Below are positions 35,701 to 47,890 of a stretch of DNA of 64,000 bases, piece by piece. A program made the translations under genes and the position numbers. Below the pieces are notes generated by a model. That model was not told where the DNA came from. It did not search any database and worked only from the letters and a program-made list of their open reading frames with translations. The stretch is from Sindora glabra (lineage: Eukaryota; Streptophyta; Magnoliopsida; Fabales; Fabaceae), in contig CM035227.1 in assembly GCA_020226215.1 (NCBI GenBank), positions 4,891,343-4,955,342 of the forward strand, read 5' to 3'. The stretch's first letter is position 1. Each line of letters begins with the position of its first letter.

Positions 35701-38700
35701 ATTTTGCTAGCATATATGTTCTAAGCAAACTACATACAAATGTATATGGATTCTAAATGAATAAAATTTAGGGTAACTTCATGTGTTTGTGTGTGTGATG
35801 GAAATAAGTTCTTACAAGCTAAGTCTTAACTGCATTTCTCAATGCAATAACAATTATTTTATAACTGAATAATCATGTATAATAGTGTTTTAACCACTTT
35901 TAATCCTTATCCAGCCAATCTCTATCTTTGGCACCCTTCACTGGTGATTCAGAGCTTAAGACTTGTCTATTATGTTGCAAGATTCCATGCTTTTGATTTT
36001 CCTACATGTTTTCTGCAACCTTTTGATGACTTTCTTAACAAGTTGTCACTTGCCAGGGAAAAGTACTTGCAGCTGTGTGAGATGGTGGAAGATGAAAAGA
36101 TTGATATTGCAAGCACTGTAATTGATGAAGATGCTCCTTTGGAAGATGATGTGGTTCGTATCAATTCTAGGGATCGGACCTCCATTGATGACTTTGAAAT
36201 TATAAAACCTATCAGTCGTGGGGCATTTGGTCGGGTTTTCTTGGCTAAAAAGAGAACGACCGGGGATCTTTTTGCTATAAAGGTAGTTATACTCCATGCT
36301 GATTATGTTATACCTTCAATAAAGTTTTACTCCGCATTGCAAAAAAATTTTATCCTGGGCTTCTGATATGTTGGTCACTCTTCTTTTCACCATTTATTTA
36401 TGTGTTGTTCATGCATGCAAGACATTTGAAAATTTGGTAGCTACTTGATCGGCCATGTGTTTTTGTCTATGTAACAAGTAGAAGAATTGTTTCATAATTT
36501 GACTATCTTTTCTCATTAAACACACTTAATTTCCAATTGTATATGCCAAGAAAGCATATGAGTTGGCTTAGACTGAATTGTGTGGTGTCTGAACATACCT
36601 TATCTGCCACACATCTTTGGTTATGTAGTCTCCATCTGTATTGTGAAAATTGCTTGTAAGGCATCTAACATATTTAGTCTTTGCTGCTGACAACTGACAA
36701 TATATAATGAAGTCAGTGCCAAATGCTACTTTATGGTCTGCCAGCTGCTGTTTGCGTATCCAGACCAGAAAACCACCGTACTGGTATTAGATAGCCTTTC
36801 CCTTGCCATGATAGGGTCTTCCTTCCAACAAGCATATGTATTCTAATTCTTTCTAGCTTTTGTGTTACTTTTATCTTCACTACATCTTTCCATGGTTCCA
36901 TGCTTCAAGGTGGATTGATGCTATAGTATTTTCCATGTCTTTGTTGGAATGGTTTCAAACTGTGTGCTGGAAATTTTCTTTGCTTTCTTGTTTTAAGCTT
37001 TTGCTCCTTGGTTCCCTTCCACAATGTATTATCTGTCAACAGGTTCTCAAAAAGGCAGACATGATTCGCAAGAATGCTGTGGAAAGTATATTAGCTGAAC
37101 GTGATATTCTGATCTCAGTGCGCAATCCTTTTGTGGTGAGCAGGTCTAACCTAGTAATTATTTAACTTCACTTTGAAAATGTTCATGTTGTTCTAACAAG
37201 TGTGAGCTCTCTCAGGTTCGTTTCTTCTATTCTTTCACATGTCGTGAGAACTTGTACCTTGTCATGGAGTATCTTAATGGAGGTGACTTGTATTCATTGT
37301 TAAGGACTTTAGGTTGCCTAGATGAGGAAGTAGCTCGTGTATATATTGCTGAAGTGGTAATTATTTTGTTCTCAGTCCATCTCTTCTATGTGGTATTCTA
37401 GAGAATTTACCTTTTATTTTGTTCCCGAAAACTTAATTTTCTATCCAATGGTAGGTGCTTGCATTGGAATATTTGCATTCTTTGTGTGTGGTTCATCGTG
37501 ACTTGAAGCCTGACAATTTGTTGATTGCCCATGATGGTCATATCAAGGTAATGGGTTGACTGCCAAGATGTACAATTTACTCCTGCTGCTTTTTTTTCAA
37601 CAGTGCTATCATATGCAGTGTGTCTGTTCTACATGCAATGTACCTATTGGGCTTGTACTTCTTTCCGCAAGATATCATTGGTCAAAAGCCTCTCAAACAT
37701 TTGTTGTGACTTTTTGGGATTCTAGAAGGCAGGTGATCTTTGTTTTGTGCGTTCTTAAATGGACCCTTGTGAGCATTAAGGGACAAAGTACATCAAACCT
37801 TTTGGCTGCATAGTGCATGTTTTTTCACTTTCAATGTTCATGTATCGTTGAGGCTTTTCTGAATGAACGTTAATACTTAAAAGATATTCTCACTGTCAAT
37901 TTGTTTTTTCCTCTTCTTTCTGTTTATGCAGTTGACAGACTTTGGGCTTTCAAAAGTGGGTCTCATCAACAGCACTGATGATTTGTCTGGTCCAGCAGTG
38001 AGTGGTACTTCCCTGCTTGGAGAGGATGAACCTCAGTTATCTGCATCTGAGCATCAAAGGGATAGGAGGAAAAAACGTTCTGCTGTGGGTACCCCTGATT
38101 ATCTGGCACCAGAGATACTTTTGGGAACTGGACATGGTTTGTATAGCCTTTTTTCTCATTTAAGGCGTTAGTTCCTTTTTATTATTTGCCTCTTAAATTA
38201 TAGCTTAGAGTTCTATCATTCTGAAGGGGATTTTATATGCCTGCTGTTTAGAATTTAGTTCCTAATGTTTTTGAACTAGTTATTGCAAGCATACGAGGAA
38301 CAAAGTTGTTGAGCAGATAATTTGGGTTTAGGAGGGGTAGAAGAAAGGAGAAACTAGAGAGAATTAGGAGAGCTCTCTCTCTCTCCCACACACACATACA
38401 CACACATATATATGCATTATAAAATCAATAAGACAGATAAATTACCAAAGACTTAACCCTCATGCTCTTTATAATGAGCTACTAAGAAATATAAAAATTC
38501 TAATGCCTATAACTTTAGATGCACTACAAGTAAGCCCATAATATAATCTAATTACTAAAATTGCATTTTGAAAAAAGTATTGAATGAATTTTACAGGGTA
38601 TACTGCTGATTGGTGGTCTGTTGGTGTCATTTTATTTGAAATGCTTGTTGGCATTCCACCCTTCAATGCGGAACATCCTCAGGTTTGCACCCAATTTTCT

Positions 38701-40352
38701 AGCATGCATATACTGGTGTTTCAGTTTGAATTCTTATTTGTTTTACCTTTGCCATCTATTTATAATTTGAATTGCACTTTATTTAGGAAGACCCTATAAA
38801 TGGTATTGCATTGTCCTCATTGACATTAGTTTCCCCATTTTCCATTTGCCAATTTATAAAATAGTGTTTAGTGTTGATAAATTTGTTGAGTTCTAACTGA
38901 TGACTCTGGGTTGTTGTTTCTTGTGTTTCTAGACTATATTTGATAATATTCTCAATCGCCAGATACCCTGGCCCCAGGTTCCAGAAGAAATGAGTCCTGA
39001 AGCTCAAGACCTTATTGATCGGTAATGGATTTGTTTTCCCCCTTTAATTATATTCCACTCAAGTGTCTGTTGCATGTATAATTTATTTTTATTTACTGTT
39101 CTTCTCTGTTGAGTACTTAGGTTCTCGGTTAATCAAGATAGCTAGGGGTTTTTGGGTTTAGTAACACTGAACTGATGTTCAATTTTCAGATTAATAACTG
39201 AAGATCCCAGTCAGAGACTTGGAGCCAATGGAGCATCAGAGGTGATCTCAGTTTTTCAGGAACAATATTGAGGCTTGTCTTTCATTTATATAAGTTTTTC
39301 TTGTATCCACTCAAATCCAATGATAGTGAAGCTTGATGAAACAGGTGAAACAACATGTTTTCTTCAAGGATATAAACTGGGACACACTGGCTAGGCAGAA
39401 GGTAGTAGTTACTCTTTCAAGTCAGATATAAATAATGTAGTCTGTCCCTTCATGTTGACATCCTGAGCTGAACAATACAAAACATTTGACGGTTTTGCAG
39501 GCTGCATTTGTGCCTGCTTCTGAGAGTGCTCTGGATACCAGTTATTTCACAAGTCGCTATTCATGGAATACATCTGATGGCCTTGTATATCCAGCAAGTG
39601 ATATTGAGGATTCTAGCGATGCTGATAGCTTAAGTGGGAGCAGCAGTTGCTTGAGCAATCGCCAAGATGAAGTGGTATTGCTTTTATGAAAATTTGCACT
39701 GTCAAATAATTGTTAAATCAATGTTTCGCACATTGTGGGCTAACTTGCTCCTGGGACATAAATAATCAGGGAGATGAATGCGGGGGTCTTGCTGAATTTG
39801 AGCCTGGTTCATCAGTGAATTACTCTTTCAGTAATTTCTCATTTAAGGTAATTTTTTTGGTATGAATTTTGTTCTTTCCCTATAGTCTGATCATATAAGC
39901 AGCATCAATTGTCATATGAATGCTGCAAAGTCCAGTTTATTCAGATATTGTCCTATTACACATCAGAATGGGAATTAGCTTGTGATGAATAGGGAAAAGG
40001 CCTATCTTAGAGTTTATTGATTTTAAATTCAGCGTCAGTATTAAATATGTTGACCCTTGCCTGTCTAGAATGTTATGTTTTGTAGGTAGTTGAGTGAAAT
40101 ATTTTAAGTATCTTCTCTTGTTGGTGTTATATGTTGTCAGTGTGATTATCATAAGTTTGTTTTGGAGTTTCTTCATGATTTGATGCTAAAATTTTCTTAT
40201 TTATACCCAGTTAGTGTACCTTTCATTCTTCTGTATTATGTTTCATCAGTTTCCTTTTCATTTCTCAGAATCTCTCCCAGCTTGCCTCAATCAACTATGA
40301 CCTTCTCACCAAGGGATTGAAAGATGATCCATCTACAAATTCTAGCAAATAA
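29731..40352 (+). CDS. IREH1: AGC-family serine/threonine kinase, IREH1-like (IRE family), 17 coding exons, 1314 aa
   Basis: Large plant AGC kinase of the INCOMPLETE ROOT HAIR ELONGATION family, linked in Arabidopsis to root-hair and root growth. Exons: 29731-30505, 33333-33397, 33534-33716, 33811-35181, 35522-35694, 36057-36282, 37043-37135, 37216-37356, 37455-37547, 37932-38136, 38597-38682, 38933-39021, 39190-39241, 39345-39401, 39501-39674, 39770-39847, 40269-40352; all phases agree. The start MVFKGRFFSSKKS matches the family. The N-terminus is Ser-rich and disordered with a GSGSGSG run. A C2HC zinc-finger-like motif uses C628, C631, H643 and C647. The kinase domain starts at about 902: GAFGRV loop at 911, Lys931, HRDLKPDN (Asp1026), DFG (Asp1043), the plant AGC insertion between DFG and APE (Glu1101). 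Intron 4 has a GC donor. Intron 1 (2.8 kb) carries a LINE. Length fits Arabidopsis IREH1 (about 1296 aa). Confidence 0.97.
31043..32532 (+). mobile_element. 5'-truncated LINE in intron 1 of the IREH1-like gene
   Basis: The insert is bounded by an 18-bp direct repeat, AAGAAATATGCTTCACAA, at 31025-31042 and 32533-32550. This is the long target duplication made by target-primed reverse transcription. Inside, on the plus strand, are decayed pieces of the end of a plant LINE ORF2: a KPKEEGGLGLRNL stretch (about 31078-31125), NGWDAKAA (about 31220), and a zinc-binding zf-RVT region with C..C and HLFLHC (about 31785-31850). An A-rich tail sits just before the right duplication. The frame has stops and shifts, so it is dead. 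It lies in the same orientation as the host gene. Confidence 0.9.
32227..32496. mobile_element. Solo-LTR-like insert nested in the LINE
   Basis: 270 bp with TGTTAG at the left and CTAACA at the right, the inverted ends typical of LTRs, plus a TATATAAATAG box at about 32384. It interrupts the LINE's 3' end, between 'ccatgaaag' and 'atttctttttctat'. The 5-bp flanks (GAAAG and ATTTC) do not match, so the target duplication is missing or altered. A copia-type solo LTR is the likeliest reading. Confidence 0.6.
38371..38413. repeat. Compound CT/CA/TA microsatellite in intron 10 of the kinase gene
   Basis: A run of CT units, then CA units, then TATATA. Simple repeat in an intron, with no sign that it affects splicing. 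Confidence 0.85.
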
Positions 40353-40710
40353 TGTTCGCACTGTGGAAGACCAGAATCTGGTTTTTGTCGCAAGATCTGG
40401 GCAATTTTGGGGGGCATAAGTATACCTTGTACATGTATGATCTTGAAAAAGCTCTGTTATTTTGTCATGTCATGCCTACAGATTCTGCTGTTCTAATTGA
40501 TATATCTGATTTGCAGATATTTAGAAATTGAGACTGGTTGAGGATGGGCTCCTTTACTTGGATTGGTAGCAGGCCAGCACTGTAATGTTTCGGTTATGTT
40601 GTATGAATTGAGAACTCCAAATGTACTTGTAATTGCGGAGGACAGCAGTGTTGGTTGCAGAACACATCCTTTTTAGTAAATGAGAATACATCCTCTTTGT
40701 TAATATCACT
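40353..40710 (+). other. Probable 3' UTR of the IREH1-like gene
   Basis: The 300-400 bases after the stop codon keep the T/G-rich texture of plant 3' UTRs, with possible far-upstream elements such as 'ttgtaat' near 40628. The exact cleavage site cannot be read from the sequence. Confidence 0.45.
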
Positions 40711-42827
40711 ATTTGTTCTCTTCTAGTTTTCAGAATTGAGAAAGGTAAGTCTCTTGTGAGTCCTCTCTGTTGGAGGTATTCAAAATAAAGTTACTACATA
40801 AGCAGAGATAGACATAAAAAAATAATAAAATAAAAAAACAGCTTCGCAATTCATAAAACAGTTATTTTGAATATGTCCTGCTTAAACGGTCACTGATTTT
40901 AAAAGATGCAGAACAAGACATGAATAGCCAAGAGGCAACGGATACATGCCATGTCCATCTGGGCTTCTCTTCCATCACTTTCTTATTTCTTTGTTTCCAA
41001 TTTTTTTGAATCTGGCCCCAAATATGATGAGGCTATACATGGCAACAAAATTTGGCCATGAACCAGAATTAGGACCACCGACCAGCCCAGTATCTGAATT
41101 CTGAACCCTCACTTAAAGCTCTGCCCTTCCGCTGTATGTATACACGATTTTAGTAATGGTCACCCATTGAAGGTTTTGTTATAATCACCTTACAACTTCT
41201 ATCATCATCTTTCACTTCCTGTACAGTACTCATCTCACAAGGATTCTCGTGAATGCCTGTTACCACCATGCATTGTAAATATGTTTCATTTTTAAAAAAA
41301 ATAAACTGTGTGCAATGAGTAAGTAAAATTTACAATTCCGTTTATAAAGTATCCGGCACGGCTTTTTAGATTTTTCTGAAAGAATAAAAATGATACAAGA
41401 AAATAATTATTTAATAAAACTCGAAGTTGTTGCAACTATGTCTTGATAGATGTCCAAAGGTGTCAGCCTAAAAATGCATATGAATTTTAGACCTAGCCAT
41501 ACAACAAGCAAGTAGACAAGGGGCTCGCAGTAGCTCTAATTCTTATAGAAACACTTCGGTGTAAGTAATGTATCTCACATTAGGGGGAGATAGACTGAGA
41601 TCGTAACAAGGCAAGTCCTGCCATGTGGATCCTTCCAATCTGTGCCGCAGGACTTAGGAATTCGATAATGTTTCTACTATTTTCGGCCATCTATATAGAG
41701 ATAATGTCTAATTTCTAATATTTTATGTAATATATTAGCCATAATCGAATAATTATTTCAAGAATCATTTAATTACATAATTAATACATTATAAACATAG
41801 AATAATACATGATAGTAATACATTATAAACATAGAATAATACATGATAGTTTGCATTCCATTCAGATGACTTTAGATCGGTGTTAAATGAAAATTGTAGC
41901 CTTTGACCGATTTTTTTCTAAAATTGATCACAGTATAAATAACTCAAAAAATAAATCCAATGCTCAAATTCTGGTAATTTGAAAATAGCTTGTGAGTGGT
42001 TAAAAAATAAATAAATAAAATAATTCATTATAACCGATTTAGATACAATCATTTTATGAGCACCATAAATCAATTCAAAATGACTGGATCCATTGGATTT
42101 TATGCTTAAGCATCCTATGTCCTATTTTAAGTTAGTTCTGGTTATAAATCATAGACATCTTTAGGCTTTACCAAGGTGGGGTTCACGTCTACAACAACCT
42201 TTTTGGTTTAAAAGAAAAATTAAAGAGATGAATCTATGCCGATGCCACCGATAAGACACCGCAACCAACCAATGGCTGCACCTTTAACGCATCTGTTTCA
42301 TCAGACAGACAAAAAGTTTCAACAAGAGCAAAAGCCAATGTCAAAGCAAAAGTAATAATTACATCAACCAGAATCCACCAACAATAACAAATAGAACATA
42401 TGATCTAACCCTCCCCCATTATGGTATTGATCGGGAAGAATTAAAGAGAAATTAGTAGATTGAAAAAAAGAAAGAAATATAAATAATAGTGAAGGAAATT
42501 GACAGTTGGGTGAAGAAATCTGAGGCTCAAGCTAAATAAATACACATTGAGCAATTGATTTAGCACTCAAAGGTTATGTGGGTTTTGACAAAGCAAAGAT
42601 GACCTTTTTACACTATCAAGAAAAAAATGGTACCAATCCAAGAAGAAAGATGATAGTGTCACTTATCTTTATTCACTTAGTCCCATTTAACTAGACATAA
42701 AAGATATTGATGAATCTTAGAATGGATACTAAAATGTCTGTCTAGTAACACGAGACTTTGAGAATAAAAATATGTGATACTAACATTATTAAACCAAGAC
42801 CAAATTCATCTAGAAGATAGAATCATC
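40711..42827. other. Intergenic DNA between the convergent kinase and receptor-kinase genes
   Basis: The two genes converge here. No gene seen. A perfect 34-bp tandem duplication lies at 41782-41849. The last few hundred bases before 42828 probably contain the 3' UTR of the receptor-kinase gene (minus strand). Confidence 0.5.
41782..41849. repeat. Perfect 34-bp tandem duplication
   Basis: Units at 41782-41815 and 41816-41849 are identical, each beginning 'taatacattataaac' and ending 'catgatag'. A recent slippage-type duplication. Confidence 0.95.
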
Positions 42828-45244
42828 TTATAAATCACTGATCAAATCAGGCTGTTGAATTTGGTCTTGATCGTCTTTCACGCTAGAACGACGCAACTCT
42901 TCAATCCTGCTTGTCACTTCCGAAATTGAAGGACGCTTATCAGGATATGGTGCTGCACAATCTACTGCAAGTTGTAACAATTGGACCATCTCTTCCTCAA
43001 CATTCTGGTATCTAAGAAGCTCAAGATCAAACACCTCAGAAGTCCATTCTTCGCGAACAACAGATTGCACCCATCTTGGAAGATCCACTCCTTCTTCGTT
43101 TAAGAGAGCATGAGTTGGAGCCTTTCCAGTGAGAAGCTCCAAAAGCAAAACTCCAAAGCTATAGACATCTGCCTTTTGGGATACTTTGCGAGGATCAGTT
43201 ACTTCTGGCGCACGGTAGCCTGCAACACGGGTGGGAGTGGAAGAAGGACCAACAAGCTGTGCAAGCCCAAAGTCAGATACTTTGGCATCATAGGATTTAG
43301 TGAGAAGGATGTTTGATGATTTGATGTTTCCGTGAGAAACATTAGGCCCTTGTGAATGTAGGTACTCAATGCCACGAGCAGCTCCAAGTGCAATGCCTGA
43401 TCTCAATTCCCAATTCAATGGTGTCCTACCAGCCCCTTTGTTTCCTGCAATGAAAAATTAGAATTATAGACATTGTTGACACATTTACATTTAGTTGAAC
43501 GGGAAAGAGCAAAAATTTAAGCGAAAATAAGAAACAAAAGATCAGGACTCTACTGCTGTATGAAAGCAACCACCATAATTTGATTAAGCCTACTAGCAAA
43601 TGGACAGATGAAAGTAAATACCATATATGTGAAATCTGTGGGAGATAATGTTGAGATACATCCAATAATACTAATTTACAATCGCATATGGATCTAAAAG
43701 GAAGAAATGGAAGTATATTGTGAATAATCTTAAAATCTTAATTCCCAAAGGATGCCACGCCCTTATCATCCCACTTTCTTTGTATGTGCAATGTAATCAT
43801 AATTCTCAGATAAAGTGACGTGTTGAAATCATAAAAGACAATCTCAACAAAGATATTTTAAGAAGAGAGAACCCGAACAGTTAAAAAGAAAGCAGAAAAT
43901 ATCCAAATACTCACCATGCAAAAGTGCAGACAAGCTTCCCATTGGCATGTAATCATAGACAAGAAGCTTTTCATCCCTGCTAAAATAGTAAGCCCTAAGA
44001 GGGACCAAATTCTCATGATCCATTGTTCCCACAGTTTCAATCTTTTCCCGGAATTCCCCCTCAGAGATTGTCACATCCTTCAACCTTTTCACAGCCACGG
44101 CAGGACCAACCTCCATGACTGCTTTATAGGCTGTTCCAAATGTCCCCTTACCCAAAACCTCCGCAGAGGCTCTAAGCAAATCCTCAAGATCGAACACCCT
44201 CGGCGAATTGCCAAAGAACATCAATTTCTTAGCGCCACCATTAGCGGATTCTGCTTTTCCATTCCCTGTCATTGCCGCCGCAGCAGCCGCAGCCACCGAG
44301 TATCCGTTACTGTTACTGTGACCTCCATTCTCCACATCAAAGACTGGCTTTTCAGCCGAAATTTCCGCTTCTGGCTGCTTCACAGTTGCAACGTCAACAG
44401 AGCTTGTTTTCTTACTGTTCTTCTTAAGGTAGAAAAGGATCAAAAGGAAAACAATCAACAGAAGGCCCACCACAGATCCAATTACAATCCCAGCAATGGC
44501 GCCACCAGACAACTTTTTCTTCTTCCCATCGTTGTTTCCAATCTCACCCGATGGAGAATTTCCACTCCCATCTCCCGGGCAAAGCTTAAGGGGCTTCCCG
44601 CATAGTGAATTGCCCAAAAATGAATCTTCAGGAAAAGCCTGCAACTTTGCTGGCACAGACCCATTTAGCAAATTGTTCGACACATTGAACTGCTCAAGAT
44701 TCAGGTTCAGCTCTGGTATAGAACCGGAAAGCTTGTTGTTTTCGAGTTTGAGAGTTCTCAGCCTGATCAACTTGTTGAAATCCGATGGAATTTCACCGGA
44801 AAAATTGTTAAAGCCCATATTGAGCCGAACCAAGTCTGGTAAACTGAACAAGAATTCTGGAAGTTCACCAGAAAACAGATTCTGCTGCAGGTAAAGGTTT
44901 CGAAGATTGACACAAGCAGCAAGATCTGAAGGCAACCCACCGTTCAATGCATTGACACGAAGGCTAAGAGTGCGTAGCTGAGTCAAGTTGCCAAAAATGC
45001 CAGTAGGCAATTTTCCAGAAAGCGCAACCCCAGGAAGATGAAGTTCAACAACATGGTCATGCTCGCATTGAACACCAGCCCATTTGCAAGGACTCTGTTC
45101 TGTGATATTCCAGAAAAGAGTTCTTCCTCCCACCGCCGAACGAAGAGCTATTAGAGCGGCACGCTCAGATCGCAGATCTGGTTTCACCAGAGGAAGCAAA
45201 ATGAGAAAGAAGGAAAGCAAAAGGGTGTGCTTCTGAGGCTGCAT
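42828..45244 (-). CDS. RLK902: LRR receptor-like kinase, RLK902/RKL1-like (LRR class III), 2 coding exons, 648 aa
   Basis: Plasma-membrane receptor-like protein; Arabidopsis RLK902 has been tied to immune signalling through BSK1. Exons (minus): 43915-45244 and 42828-43444, joined by a GT-AG intron in phase 1. The start is the first ATG of the frame and gives a good signal peptide (residues 1 to about 22, LLLSFFLILLPL). Next come the LRR N-terminal cap (CKWAGVQC), about five to six leucine-rich repeats, a Ser/Gly/Lys linker, one membrane span at about 248-271 (IVIGSVVGLLLIVFLLILF), an Ala8 run, and a kinase domain with GKGTFGTAYKAV and Lys386 (AVAVKRL). The catalytic loop reads HGN (481-483) instead of HRD, while DFG (501-503) and APE are kept. 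It is therefore an atypical, probably inactive, kinase, as is usual in this subfamily. The Arabidopsis homologues are about 650 aa, so it is full length. Confidence 0.96.
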
Positions 45245-45249
45245 TGTAT

Positions 45250-47890
45250 GTGGGTTTTGGCTCAGCACACTGTCCAGCGTTGCAGAGAATGGTGATTTAA
45301 GAATCAAGTTGATGGCATTGCGTGGTTGTTTGGTAAAGAGGAGGATGTAGAGAGTGACAGAGAGTGACCGAGACAAAGCCGAGCAACCTGCATTATTTTA
45401 TTTACTTCGTCACTGACAAAGGGAAAAGAAAGAGAAATGAGAAAAGATGAAGGTGAAGGTCCAGGCTGTGTGCGTAGGAAGGCACTTTACCAAAAAGAAA
45501 CCCCAGCTGGACACAGTTATGGAGTGGTCAACTGGTCTCTTTTTTTCCCCCGTTTGTCCTCTTTTTAAAATAAAAAATAAAAAAATTATTATTTAGCAAT
45601 GAAAAGAATTTTAAACATGAAATTTGTTTTATTTATCTTTTTCCCTTTTCAAACTTAGCTGCACAATGTGTGATTTTTTATGCTGAGGAATGGAAAGTTA
45701 CGAGAAAAAAAATTATCTCACAAGAATAAATGGAAAACAAAGTAAACTGGTATGTTGCAATTCTTATGGATATCTATTTATTTGGTTGCAAGTTTAAATT
45801 TGTTTCAAGTCAGGATTTATTTTAAATTCCCAAGTTCTAGGACTGCAATTGTCTAATCACCTAGAAGTACATGGTACAAGATATAATAAAAAAATAGTAA
45901 TATTATATATTAAAATATAAAATTAAAATTATCATAAAATATAAAATAATAAAATAAATGTATAAAATTTAATTTCATAAATATAAAATATTTAAAATTT
46001 AATTTCAAATTTCATTTATACTTTTTATAACAATTTTGTAATAAAAATAGAAAATTAAATAAATTGTAATAAATATGAGTAAGTATTGCGAAATTAAGAT
46101 CACTTTTCATATATTGTATGAAATTTACTGTTTCATCATTTTCTTACTTTGCTATGTCATTTTCATGTTTTATTATTTTGAAAAAAATATGATATGCCTC
46201 TTAAATTTTAATTCAATAACAAAAATAATACATAAATTTTAAAACTTTACACTTTATTTCCTGAACTTTGAATGAATAATAAAAATGGTATATTAATTTT
46301 AAAACTTTATACTTTAGCTCCTAAATTTTAAAAAAATGAAATTATTAATTTTGTATTAAGTCTAATAATAACATATATTTGATTTTATTTTTCCATTGTA
46401 TTGAGCCCTTCTCTAAGATGAATAAAAAAAATTTAATTTAATTAACAAATCTCTAAGAAAATAAAAAATAATTGAGATACTAAAATTCAAAATTACTTTT
46501 AAAATTTGAGATAATGTTTCTTTAAGTACATATATAATTTATTTTAACTATTTTAATTTGATAAACTTTTTAAAAAATTATAAAATAAATTAAACATTAA
46601 ATCTTAAATCTATTGTATCTCATGAGATCAAAATTTTTATTTATATAAGAATCTTTCAAAAAGCAATTTATTAGAATAATTTAAATGAAAACTTTTGTAA
46701 TGATCTTAAATAATGTTGATCAAATAATTTGTTTTTTAAATTTATAGATTAAATAAAATTTATTATACAAATATTAAATTGAAAGCTTTTAGAAAAAAAA
46801 AATCCATTAAGCATGTGTATCAAACTTCAATGAGTATTTTTCCAATTTCAATGATTGCATGATATTTTAATAATTTTTAGATGATTTATTTTATAATTTT
46901 TAAATAGTTTGCTCTATATAATATCAAAATAATTAATTTAATAAAAGTTTAGTTTAACTTAAAATTAGTATTTTCTTCCTTTTAAAATTAAAAATAAGAT
47001 ATAAAATTTTAAAATTTATATATTATATCTGCAGATAAAAGATAACGATTGGTTGATCTATTAAAAATCAACGATGTCCTACCAACGGGCAACAACAGCC
47101 ACGTTGCCTCGTGTACACTTTGATTTGATAGAAAGATACTGTAGGATACGATTGTCAAGTTAGTATATACATTGACAAATACAAAAACGTAACAGCCATT
47201 TGTCACAACTCAACCCATGAGAAAATCTAATTTATGAGATATGGTGGTGGAGAAGGTTCATTTTTAGTTTGTTTGATAAATATTTTCCAGCTATATATAT
47301 ATATATATATAACATCTAGTGTGCATAATAATTAAAGGATTATTATATTCAACGGTCGCAAAACTTCAGTTAATCAAATAATCCCAACATTGTGGTTTTA
47401 TTTATTTTCAAATAATATAATCAAACAATTGAATCATAATATGTATTTGTAATTTAAAAATGTCGGTGACTTTTCAAATTGACATTACTTAACAACATTG
47501 ATTCTAAAGAATATATGAATGAAAATCCTAAATGTATTTATTAATTTATTTTCCATAATAATCCTATATATGTATATATAAAGAGTGCATGATGATTCTT
47601 GAATTTAAACTTATCAACAAAGGATTTTTCCTACTCCGACATTTAAAGTTTTGAAAGAATATAATTATTTGCAATAGTTAAAATTCATCTTTATTCAATT
47701 ATTATAAATAATATTTTTACTAATTCGAATTAGAGAATTTTAAATTTTGTTATATCATATAAACATAAAAAATTTAAAAATTTTTTTTTTCATGACACAC
47801 CAATTCCCAATCAACTTAAAGGATCGTATTAATAGCATTAAAGGACTTAAACCTGATACCTAATGCAAATAACTATTACAACTTTCAAGG
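45250..47890. other. Receptor-kinase upstream region, then AT-rich intergenic DNA
   Basis: The first ~250 bases should hold the 5' leader and promoter of the receptor-kinase gene (minus strand); an AT box lies at about 45390-45402. Beyond it no gene is seen. At about 46195-46330 two diverged copies of a ~70-bp unit sharing 'ttttaaaacttta.acttta' stand in tandem. A TA run lies at about 47291-47312. Confidence 0.45.

Noticed and set aside
43916..44894. Long plus-strand frames inside the receptor-kinase gene
   Set aside because: They are antisense shadows of the first exon, which encodes a well-recognised LRR kinase on the minus strand.
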